A stretch of DNA of 64,000 nucleotides from contig NZ_JZTW01000008.1 in assembly GCF_000962805.1 (NCBI RefSeq), forward strand, positions 62,001 through 126,000. The letters run 5' to 3'. The notes under the pieces are model-generated. The model worked only from the letters and a program-made list of their open reading frames with translations, was not told the origin of the DNA and ran no database searches. This document shows positions 54,805-61,935 of the stretch, piece after piece (the first letter of the stretch is position 1; every line of letters begins with the position of its first letter). The stretch is from Pseudarthrobacter chlorophenolicus. GTDB lineage: Bacteria; Actinomycetota; Actinomycetes; Actinomycetales; Micrococcaceae. Both the position numbers and the translations under genes were made by a program.

Positions 54805-55995
54805 GTGACTGAAACCCGTCCTGCCCGCGACACCCGCTCCGTGAAGTACCGCAAGCCCCTGGCCTGCTGCCTCGCCGCCACCGCCTTGGCCAGCGGCGCC
54901 GGGCTGGCGTTTTCCGCGCCGGCAGCCCAGGCCGAACCCAGCAACTACAGGTTCGACTTCGGCAGCGGACCGGTGGAAAAGGGCTACACGGGCGTCAGCG
55001 CCGGTGACGCCTACACACCGGAACGGCGGTACGGCTTCAACACTCCCGAACACATGGCCAACGTCGCTGCCAAGGGAACCGGGCTGGGCAGCGACGCTGT
55101 CCGGTTCCTGGAGTTTGGCACCAAGAGCAGCAACACCTTCAACGTGGATCTCAAGGAGGGCCTGTACAGGGTGACCGTCACCCTCGGCGATACGTCGAGG
55201 GCAAGCGTTGCCGCCGAAGGCGTCTTCCAGGAGATGAACCTGACCGGCAACGGCGCAACGGCATCCTTCGAGATCCCGGTGACCGACGGCCAGCTCAATC
55301 TCCTGGTCACGGAAGGCAAGGTGGGCACGGCCTTTACGCTCAGCGCCCTGGACATCGAGAAGGTGTCACGCCATCCGGAGATGGACCCCACCATCTGGGT
55401 GGGCGGCGACTCCACCGTTGCCAGCTATTACCCGCTGGATTCCAGCGTCCAGGGCGGCTGGGGCCAACTGCTGCCGGAGTTCGTCGATGCGGAAAAGTTC
55501 GACGTCCGCAACATGGCCACCGGCGGGCAGATAGCCCGCGGTTTCCGCAACGACGGCCAGCTCGAGGCCATCCTGCAGTACAGCAAGCCCGGCGACCTAT
55601 TCCTGCTGGAGATGGGCATCAATGACACCGCCGCAAAGAACGCCACCACCGAGGCGGAGTTCAAGGAGATCATGCGGGATATGGTCCGCCAGGTGGCGGC
55701 CACCGGCGCCACCCCGGTCCTGGTGACGCCGCAGGGCCGAGCCACCGATTTCGTGGATGGTGTGCACTCCTCCGTGGACCGCTGGTACCGACACTCCACC
55801 GTTGCCCTGGCAGAGGAGGAAGGCATCCCGCTGGTGGACCTGAACGTGCTCTCGTCCGCCTACTTCACCGGAATCGGCCCGGAGGCAACGCTGGCCCTCT
55901 TCATGACCGGCGACACCCTGCACCCCAACCGGGCCGGCGCCACCGAACTCGCCCGCATCGTCACCGCAGACCTGGCGCGGCAGGGCCTCCAGTAG
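54805..55995 (+). CDS. Secreted SGNH hydrolase, rhamnogalacturonan-acetylesterase-like
   Basis: A 396-residue exported esterase. A signal peptide (about 1-43, 'LACCLAATALASGAGLAFSA', ending AQA) is followed by a beta-sandwich module (about 46-185, 'YRFDFGSGPVEKGYTGVSAG', as in plant-cell-wall enzymes) and the SGNH domain. Catalytic elements are Ser203 in 'GGDSTVAS', Gly/Asn273 in 'EMGINDT' and the dyad Asp370/His373 in 'DTLHPN'. This fits carbohydrate esterase family 12 enzymes that deacetylate pectin. The GTG start follows AAAGGAG. The palindrome upstream suggests substrate-controlled expression. Confidence 0.85.
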   Translation: MTETRPARDTRSVKYRKPLACCLAATALASGAGLAFSAPAAQAEPSNYRFDFGSGPVEKGYTGVSAGDAYTPERRYGFNTPEHMANVAAKGTGLGSDAVRFLEFGTKSSNTFNVDLKEGLYRVTVTLGDTSRASVAAEGVFQEMNLTGNGATASFEIPVTDGQLNLLVTEGKVGTAFTLSALDIEKVSRHPEMDPTIWVGGDSTVASYYPLDSSVQGGWGQLLPEFVDAEKFDVRNMATGGQIARGFRNDGQLEAILQYSKPGDLFLLEMGINDTAAKNATTEAEFKEIMRDMVRQVAATGATPVLVTPQGRATDFVDGVHSSVDRWYRHSTVALAEEEGIPLVDLNVLSSAYFTGIGPEATLALFMTGDTLHPNRAGATELARIVTADLARQGLQ

Positions 55996-56020
55996 GCCGC
56001 ACCTTCCGAAGCGAACAGAC

Positions 56021-56077
56021 GACGGCGGCACGCGGCACCGGGAACGGGTTCCGGAAAAGCCGCAACCCGCCGCCGTC
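56021..56077. terminator. Hairpin between esterase and VOC genes
   Basis: GACGGCGG pairs with CCGCCGTC, and an inner GCGGC/GCCGC stem extends it. It lies between convergent genes and overlaps the VOC stop codon. It carries the same GACGACGG core as other terminators here. Confidence 0.65.
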
Positions 56078-56513
56078 AGTCCTTCTTCAGCTCCTCGGCG
56101 AGCATGACGATGATGCCGCTGGGCCCGCGCACATAGGAAAGTTTGTAGATGTCCTTGTAGGTGGCCACGCCGCGCAGCGGGTGGCAGCCGTGCTTCGCGG
56201 CGATCTCCAGGGCTTCGTCAATGTTGTCCACGGAGAACGCGACGCGGTGCATCCCGATTTCGTTGGGCAGCGTGGGCTCCGTCTCGATCGCGTCCGGGTG
56301 GATGTATTCGAAGAGTTCCAGCTGGCCGTGGCCGTCCGGCGTCTGGAGCATCGCGATCCTGGCGTGGTTGCCGTCGAGGCCCACGGCGGTGTCGGTCCAT
56401 TCGCCGCTGACCCTATCCCGCCCCACCACCGTGAGGCCGAGGTCGGTGAAGAAGGCAATGGTTTCTTCCAGGTCCCGGACGGCGATGCCCACGTTTTCAA
56501 GTTTGATGGTCAT
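56076..56513 (-). CDS. VOC-superfamily (glyoxalase-fold) protein
   Basis: A 145-residue single-chain VOC protein: two beta-alpha-beta-beta-beta units beginning 'KLENVGIAVRDLEETIAFFTDLGLTVVGRD' and 'EIGMHRVAFSVDNIDEALEIAAKHG'. Likely metal ligands are a His in the second module and Glu residues such as those in 'LELFEYIHP', but they cannot be fixed by eye. Lyases, epimerases and dioxygenases share this fold. The gene stands alone; function unknown. Confidence 0.8.
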   Translation of the reverse strand: MTIKLENVGIAVRDLEETIAFFTDLGLTVVGRDRVSGEWTDTAVGLDGNHARIAMLQTPDGHGQLELFEYIHPDAIETEPTLPNEIGMHRVAFSVDNIDEALEIAAKHGCHPLRGVATYKDIYKLSYVRGPSGIIVMLAEELKKD

Positions 56514-56632
56514 GGGTGCACGCTATCGAGGTGCGTGGTCCGGGTCCAGGGGGAGCCGCGGGCCGCGAAATTGAGGGCAGACATTACATTTGACCTGAGC
56601 CTCAGTGCAAAACATCTGAAATGGAGTCGGAG

Positions 56633-57268
56633 ATGACGACGGACGTAAATTCGCTGGCCCTAGATATGCTGACGTTTTCCGGGCTGCTTCAAATCATCCG
56701 TCAGCCGCAGTTGGCCGCGAACTATGAGGCACGGGCGAAGTACCTTCTATCCAATCCTCCAGCCGAAGATGTTGAGGAAACCCGTGCATGGGTTCGCCTG
56801 ACTCTCCAGGGAGGTGCCGGTGGCCTCGGTGACATGTACGTGCAGACGACGGACGGGGCGGTGGACGAGGTGCTCACCCGGCGTTATCAGGAGCTACTGC
56901 AAAAACTGACCGCCGTCGCTAATGGTGGGCCCGAGCCGTTGTCGCCACTGATCCAGCAAATGGGGAACACCATGTTCGCCCACGGATACTCCTACCTTCG
57001 CCTGGTGGAGGTCCCAACTGGCAAGTGGCCCTTCCGGCGCGGCCGGACCATGTACGAGGTGATGACTGCACCTGGCGTTACCCGACTCGTGGATCAAGAT
57101 ACTCTGGGTGGCGCCGTCGGCTACGACCCGCGTGGCTCACGACGGGACATGCAGGAGTGCCAGATGACGGCACGCCGCCTTTTCGATGAGGGCCGGACCG
57201 ATGACTGGGTTCACTTCTCAAGCGCCCAGGTAATTCCCGGCGAGACGTCGCGAAGGGCCACTGCGTGA
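56633..57268 (+). CDS. Hypothetical protein (211 aa)
   Basis: Soluble protein starting MTTDVNSLALDMLTFSGLLQ. No signal peptide or long hydrophobic helix. It contains 'YEARAKYLLSNPPAEDVEETRAWVRLTL' and 'QQMGNTMFAHGYSYLRLVEVP', both likely helical or mixed, but no recognisable motif. The ATG at 56633 has GGAG 6 nt upstream; an ATG at 56621 is possible. GC content is below that of its neighbours. No family or context clue. Confidence 0.55.
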   Translation: MTTDVNSLALDMLTFSGLLQIIRQPQLAANYEARAKYLLSNPPAEDVEETRAWVRLTLQGGAGGLGDMYVQTTDGAVDEVLTRRYQELLQKLTAVANGGPEPLSPLIQQMGNTMFAHGYSYLRLVEVPTGKWPFRRGRTMYEVMTAPGVTRLVDQDTLGGAVGYDPRGSRRDMQECQMTARRLFDEGRTDDWVHFSSAQVIPGETSRRATA

Positions 57269-57328
57269 AGCTGCCCTCGAACCCCTACGAAGGTGTGCTT
57301 TCGGCACGGCGCTCAACGGCTAGATTCC

Positions 57329-57793
57329 TCACGTCCAATCCGAGGAGAAGTCGAGCGGCGGCCACCAGCGGGTCCGTGAGTGCACGGGGAACCTGCGGCC
57401 GGTGACTTCGGTGGGCGTAATGCGGATCAGGTGGTCCTTGGGTCCGGGCAGCCACGGTTCACGGTCCGGGTCGGCCAGCTCAACCGGCGCCTCACCCTCC
57501 GGCACCTGCCCGGGGGTGCCCTTGACCACCACGCTCCACACCTCCGTGCTGTAAGTGCCCAGCCCGTCCGTTTCGAAGGCGACGGGAGTGCTGCTGAGCA
57601 GGGCATTGAGCTTCGCGCCGGGGGCCGTGCGGAACAGGATGGTGCGGTCCACGGGCACGAAGTTGACCGGGAAGATCTCCGGCACCGCCCGGTTGATCAC
57701 CGCCAACCTGCCAATGTACGCGGACTCCAAATATCGCCAGCACTCGTCCTCGCTGAGGGTTTCGGCTTGCGGCTGCTGCTGTGGGGTGGCCAT
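57329..57793 (-). CDS. Pyridoxamine 5'-phosphate oxidase-like flavin-binding protein
   Basis: A 154-residue split-barrel protein. 'SEDECWRYLESAYIGRLAVI', 'EIFPVNFVPVDRTILFRTAP' and 'WSVVVKGTPGQVPEGEAP' are the usual blocks of the PNPOx-like/HugZ-type family in actinobacteria, which bind FMN or F420 and reduce small molecules. The C-terminal tail contains 'FPVHSRTRWWPPLDF'. Cofactor and substrate cannot be determined. It is 77 bp from the 3' end of the response-regulator gene on the same strand. Confidence 0.8.
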   Translation of the reverse strand: MATPQQQPQAETLSEDECWRYLESAYIGRLAVINRAVPEIFPVNFVPVDRTILFRTAPGAKLNALLSSTPVAFETDGLGTYSTEVWSVVVKGTPGQVPEGEAPVELADPDREPWLPGPKDHLIRITPTEVTGRRFPVHSRTRWWPPLDFSSDWT

Positions 57794-57869
57794 GGCCGTG
57801 ATTCTAGGCCGGAGAGCCGCAGCGCAACAGAGCCTTGGTTCCCGCAGGCCACCAGGGACCTAAACCCGG

Positions 57870-58538
57870 CTAGCCGTTCGCCCCGGGCGGCCGGATGATC
57901 CGGCGCTGGGTAGCGGCGGCGATGGCCGCGGTCCGGTTGTCCACGCCGAGCTTGCCGTAGATGTGGACCAGGTGCGTCTTCACTGTCGCCTCGGAGACGA
58001 AGAGCTGTTTGGCGATGGCCCGGTTGGACAGGCCGGTGGCCAGCAGTTCCAGCAGCTGCACCTCCCGCGGGGTCAGCGACGTGCCGGGGTTGCTGACCCG
58101 GTCCATCAGCAGCGCTGCAGCCCTCGGCGCCAGGACCGTGCCGCCGGCCGCTGCCTGCAGCACCGCCTGCCGCAGCTGTTCGGGCGGGGCATCCTTCAGC
58201 ATGTAGCCGCTCGCGCCGGCCTCCACGGCAGCGAGGATGTCCGCGTCGGTATCGTACGTGGTCAGAATCAGCACCGGCGGTGGCGCCGACAGTTTGCGGA
58301 TCTCGGCGGTGGCGGTAACCCCGTCCATCCCCTCCCCCATCTGCAGGTCCATGAGGACCACATCGGGCGGCTCCCCCAGCGCGGACAGCCGGTCCAGTTC
58401 CTTCAGCGCGGCCCGCCCATCGGACGCCTCAGCCGCAATGGCGATCCCCTCGAACCCTGCCAGCATGGCCCGCAACCCGGCCCGGACCACGGGATGGTCG
58501 TCCACCAGCAGCACCCGGACCTCGCCCGCGGACGTCAC
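57870..58538 (-). CDS. NarL/LuxR-type response regulator
   Basis: A 222-residue regulator. The receiver domain has the acidic pocket 'LVDDHPVV' (Asp13/Asp14) and the phosphoacceptor Asp64 in 'VVLMDLQM'. The C-terminal LuxR helix-turn-helix is clear ('LTPREVQLLELLATGLSNRA' and 'LFVSEATVKTHLVHIYGKLG'). Its start overlaps the histidine kinase stop by 4 nt. The pair is divergent from an ABC transporter operon and probably controls it, as in other actinobacterial envelope-stress modules. Confidence 0.93.
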   Translation of the reverse strand: MTSAGEVRVLLVDDHPVVRAGLRAMLAGFEGIAIAAEASDGRAALKELDRLSALGEPPDVVLMDLQMGEGMDGVTATAEIRKLSAPPPVLILTTYDTDADILAAVEAGASGYMLKDAPPEQLRQAVLQAAAGGTVLAPRAAALLMDRVSNPGTSLTPREVQLLELLATGLSNRAIAKQLFVSEATVKTHLVHIYGKLGVDNRTAAIAAATQRRIIRPPGANG

Positions 58539-59842
58539 CGGCCCTCCAAGGGCAGCCGAACTGCCACCACGGTGCCCTCGCCGGGTGCGGATTCCAGCTC
58601 AAGCGTGCCGTTCAGGGCGGCCACGCGTTCCCGCAGCGAGCGCAGCCCGAACCCGCCACCGCCGCCCCGCGCGGCAGCCGCCGCAGCGTCCGGATCAAAG
58701 CCCGCGCCGTCGTCGTAAATGTCCATGGTCACCTCGCTGCCCAGGAAGGCCAGGGTTACGACGGCGGTGCGCGCCCCGGCGTGTTCGCGGACGTTGGCGA
58801 GGCTCGCCTGGGCCGCGCGAAGCAGGGTGACGCGGACCGGTTGGGGCAGCTCCAGGGGGTCGCCGTCCACCTCCACCCGGCAGCGCAGCGGCAACCCGGA
58901 GGCTGCGGCCCCTGTCTCGGTGGCAGCGCAGAGCCTGCGCAGTGCGTCCACCAGGGTGCTCCCCTCCAGCTGCGGGGACGACAATCCGCGGACAAAGCTG
59001 CGGGCCTCGGCCAGGTTCTCCGCCGCCGTCCGCTGCACCAGCTCCAGCTGCGAGGCAGCCGCTGTAGAGTCGCCGCCGGCCAGGGACTGTTCGGCCGCCC
59101 GGCCCAGCAGCACGATGCTGGACAGGCCCTGGGCCAGGGTGTCGTGGATTTCGCGGGCCAGCCGCTCCCGCTCCGCCAGCACCCCGGCTTCATGCTGGGA
59201 CCGGGCCAGCTCCTCGCGTGTCCGGCGCAGCTCGTCGGCCGCCCGCCGCTGGTTCAGGGCCTCGCGGTACAGGGCGGCGTAGGCCAGGCCCGTGATCACG
59301 GCAAAAATGGCGCCAAGCGCGGGCCCCACAACGGCGGCCACATGCGGAACGGGGGCACCGCTGGCAACCCATTGGGAGGCGATCACCGCCACCGTCATCA
59401 GCGCAATGGTCAGCAGCGCCGTGCGCCGGGGCAGCAGGTGAAGGTGCAGGAAAAAGATAGGGAACGCCAGCCACGCGAAGTCGGCACTGCCGGCCAGCAG
59501 CACGGCCCACAGCCCCGTCACCAGCCCCAGCCACAGGAGGGCGAAACGGCGCGGATCCATGCTGGTCCGGCCCTCGGCGTGGCGCTTCTCGAGGACCGTT
59601 CCGGCCAGGTACACCCCGGCCAGAACCACTGCCACCCCCGCCCAGAGCCAGCGCAGCGGACTGCCGGCCATCAGGACCCGGACCAGGGCCACGCCCAGCA
59701 GCGCCGCGAACCCGGTGTGCAGGGTGACCCGCAGAACCTTCAGGATTGCCGCGGATGATGCATTCTCCACGGCGCCCAGCGGTCCCCGCGACGGGCTTGC
59801 GCCGGTTCGGTCCGGGGATGTCGTTAGGGGCGCGGCGGGCAT
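58535..59842 (-). CDS. Sensor histidine kinase (NarL-type, HisKA_3)
   Basis: A 435-residue kinase with about six membrane helices (33-190) and no large extracellular domain. The signal is therefore probably sensed in or near the membrane. The dimerisation box 'ERLAREIHDTLAQGLSSIVL' carries the phosphorylated His233. The ATPase domain has the N-box 'SLANVREHAGART', and 'DNGAGFD'-type and 'GGGFGLRSLRERV' blocks (seen as DDGAGFD). It is the first gene of a kinase-regulator pair. The membrane-integral design recalls intramembrane-sensing kinases linked to ABC exporters. Confidence 0.92.
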   Translation of the reverse strand: MPAAPLTTSPDRTGASPSRGPLGAVENASSAAILKVLRVTLHTGFAALLGVALVRVLMAGSPLRWLWAGVAVVLAGVYLAGTVLEKRHAEGRTSMDPRRFALLWLGLVTGLWAVLLAGSADFAWLAFPIFFLHLHLLPRRTALLTIALMTVAVIASQWVASGAPVPHVAAVVGPALGAIFAVITGLAYAALYREALNQRRAADELRRTREELARSQHEAGVLAERERLAREIHDTLAQGLSSIVLLGRAAEQSLAGGDSTAAASQLELVQRTAAENLAEARSFVRGLSSPQLEGSTLVDALRRLCAATETGAAASGLPLRCRVEVDGDPLELPQPVRVTLLRAAQASLANVREHAGARTAVVTLAFLGSEVTMDIYDDGAGFDPDAAAAAARGGGGGFGLRSLRERVAALNGTLELESAPGEGTVVAVRLPLEGR

Positions 59843-59886
59843 TCCCCCAGCTTATGCCGGGGCTGCGGGCGGCGGATCAATCAAAT

Positions 59887-59906
59887 GGTTGACTCTGGAA
59901 TCAACC
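59887..59906. promoter_or_regulatory. Inverted repeat GGTTGA-N8-TCAACC between two-component and ABC genes
   Basis: A perfect 6-bp dyad with an 8-bp spacer lies between the divergent start codons; a further TCAACC half-site occurs about 25 bp downstream. Such spacing suits a NarL-type dimer. Candidate binding site only. Confidence 0.45.
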
Positions 59907-59962
59907 CCCTGGCGGGCTGGGATCAACCGTCTCCGCGATGTCCCGGCACGGTCCCGGCGGGA

Positions 59963-59986
59963 GAGTGGAATTACTCAATTCCACTC
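59963..59986. promoter_or_regulatory. Perfect 10-bp inverted repeat upstream of the ABC permease
   Basis: GAGTGGAATT and AATTCCACTC flank ACTC. The element ends 19 bp before the GTG start of the permease gene, just ahead of its GAGAAGA ribosome binding site. It could be an operator or an RNA hairpin controlling translation. Confidence 0.65.
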
Positions 59987-60005
59987 CTGCTGAGAGAAGA
60001 ACAAC

Positions 60006-61112
60006 GTGTTCCTGGCAATCCGCGATATCCGCTTCGCCAAAGGCCGGTTCGCCATGATGGGCGGCGTCGTAGCCCTGATCACCCTGCTGCTGGTGATGCT
60101 GACCGGCCTGACGGCCGGCCTGGCCGAGCAGTCCACGTCCGCCATCGGCAAGCTCGGCGGAGCAGCCGGGTCCAGGCCCGTTGACGCCGTAGTGTTCGGC
60201 GCACCGGGCACTGGCACCGCCAAGGCCTCGTACACGGAGAGTTCAGTGACCGCCGGGCAGGTGGACCGCTGGAAGGACCAGCCGGGGGTGGCCGCCGCCG
60301 AGCCGCTGGGCATCACGCAGACCCGGCTGCAGACCGCCGATGGTTCCGGGACGGCCAACGTTGCCGTCTTCGGGGTCCCGGCCGGCAGCGCCCTGGCGCC
60401 TTCCTCTGTGGCGCCCGGGACGGCGGTGCTGGGCGCCTCTGTGGCGGACGCGCTGTCCGTGCAGCAGGGCGACACGGTAGGCGTAGGCGGCGTTGAACTC
60501 GCCGTCGCCGCGGTGGTCCCTGACCAGTGGTATTCGCACACCAGCGTGGTGTGGACGGACCTTCCCCAGTGGTCCACGGTGGCGCACGTGTCCGACGGCG
60601 GACAGTTGGCCACGGTGGTTGCCGTTACCTTTGCGGACGGTGCCCAGGTGGACGAAACAGCGGCCAATGCCGCGGCGGGCACGGTCAGCGAATCCCGCAC
60701 CGGGTCCTTCCAGGCTTTGGGGTCCTACAAGAGCGAGAACGGGTCGCTGACCCTCATGCAGGCATTCCTCTACGGCATCGCCGCGCTGGTGATCGTGGCG
60801 TTCCTGACCGTGTGGACCATCCAGCGGACCCGGGACATTGCCGTGCTGAAGGCCATGGGAGCGCCCGCGTCCTACATCCTCCGCGACGCCATGGCCCAGG
60901 CCGCCATCGTCCTGCTGGGAGGTGCCGCAGCCGGCGGTGCCGTAGGTATTGCCGCGGGAACGCTGGCCGCGCAGGCCGCCCCCTTCCTGCTGAACGTTGG
61001 CACCACGGTGCTTCCCGTCGTCGGGATCAGCGTGTTGGGCCTCGCCGGTGCCGCCCTGGCCGTCCGGCGCGCCACCCGGGTGGATGCCCTCCTGGCCCTC
61101 GGCGGCAACTGA
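60006..61112 (+). CDS. ABC transporter permease, FtsX/MacB-like
   Basis: A 368-residue permease with the MacB/FtsX layout: one N-terminal helix (about 15-38), a large extracytoplasmic domain (about 40-250, with Ala/Gly/Val-rich strands), then three C-terminal helices ('FLYGIAALVIVAFLTVWTI', 'AIVLLGGAAAGGAVGIAAGT', 'VVGISVLGLAGAALAV'). 'IQRTRDIAVLKAMGAPASYI' is the typical coupling segment between helices 2 and 3. The start is GTG. The ATPase gene follows 27 bp later. Such pairs export lipids, peptides or antibiotics. Confidence 0.88.
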   Translation: MFLAIRDIRFAKGRFAMMGGVVALITLLLVMLTGLTAGLAEQSTSAIGKLGGAAGSRPVDAVVFGAPGTGTAKASYTESSVTAGQVDRWKDQPGVAAAEPLGITQTRLQTADGSGTANVAVFGVPAGSALAPSSVAPGTAVLGASVADALSVQQGDTVGVGGVELAVAAVVPDQWYSHTSVVWTDLPQWSTVAHVSDGGQLATVVAVTFADGAQVDETAANAAAGTVSESRTGSFQALGSYKSENGSLTLMQAFLYGIAALVIVAFLTVWTIQRTRDIAVLKAMGAPASYILRDAMAQAAIVLLGGAAAGGAVGIAAGTLAAQAAPFLLNVGTTVLPVVGISVLGLAGAALAVRRATRVDALLALGGN

Positions 61113-61139
61113 AAACCCCATTTCCTGAAAGGAAACCCG

Positions 61140-61847
61140 ATGTCTGATTACCCCACCTCCGCCCCCTTGGACCTTGTTGACGTGACCCTCGAATACCCGG
61201 ACGGCACCGGAACCACCACCGCACTGGACGGGGTCAACCTCACCGCGCACGCCGGGCAGCTGGTGTCGCTCGTGGGCCCCTCGGGCTCCGGGAAATCCAG
61301 CCTCCTGGCCACCGCCGCCACGCTGGTCCGGCCCACGAGCGGCCAGGTCCTCATCGACGGCACGGACACCACCGGCCTCAAGGACAAGGAGCTGACGGCT
61401 CTGCGGCGCAGCAAAATTGGCATCATTTTCCAGCAGCCCAACCTGCTCCCCTCCCTGACGGCCGCGGAACAGCTCATCATCACCGACCACCTCCGCGGCA
61501 AGCCTGCACGGGCCGCCCGGGACAGGGCAGCGGGGCTGCTGGACGTCGTCGGGCTCTCCGCGAGCGCTGGGAAGCTCCCGCACCAGCTCTCCGGCGGGCA
61601 GCGCCAGCGCGTCAACATCGCCCGCGCGCTGATGGGAAGCCCCAAAGTGCTGCTGGTGGATGAGCCGACGGCGGCGCTGGACCATGAGCGCAGCGAGGCT
61701 ATTGTCCGGCTGCTTCGCCAGGTCACCACGGAATTCTCGGTGGCCACGGTGATGGTCACGCACGATACCGAGTTCCTGCCGCTGACCGACGCCGTAGCCA
61801 CCATGCGGGACGGGCAGCTGACGGCACCGGTCCTGGCCGGCGCCTAG
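61140..61847 (+). CDS. ABC transporter ATP-binding protein (LolD/MacB type)
   Basis: A 235-residue ATPase with Walker A GPSGSGKSS, Q-loop 'IIFQQPNLLPSLT', signature LSGGQRQRV and Walker B 'LLVDEPTAALD', followed by the H-loop 'VMVTHDTEF'. All catalytic residues are in place. It partners with the FtsX/MacB-like permease just upstream. The divergent two-component system is the probable regulator. A bidirectional terminator lies beyond its stop. Confidence 0.94.
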   Translation: MSDYPTSAPLDLVDVTLEYPDGTGTTTALDGVNLTAHAGQLVSLVGPSGSGKSSLLATAATLVRPTSGQVLIDGTDTTGLKDKELTALRRSKIGIIFQQPNLLPSLTAAEQLIITDHLRGKPARAARDRAAGLLDVVGLSASAGKLPHQLSGGQRQRVNIARALMGSPKVLLVDEPTAALDHERSEAIVRLLRQVTTEFSVATVMVTHDTEFLPLTDAVATMRDGQLTAPVLAGA

Positions 61848-61879
61848 CTGCACCTGGTTGCGCGGCAACAACACAGAGC

Positions 61880-61908
61880 AGCCCCGGCGGTTATCAACCG
61901 CCGGGGCT
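61880..61908. terminator. Bidirectional hairpin between the ABC and sialidase genes
   Basis: AGCCCCGGCGGTT and AACCGCCGGGGCT form a perfect 13-bp stem with a 3-nt loop between convergent genes. The 3' side is not T-rich, so termination strength is uncertain. Confidence 0.82.
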
Positions 61909-61935
61909 ACTCTGCGGTCCTGATGGGGCCGCGGG

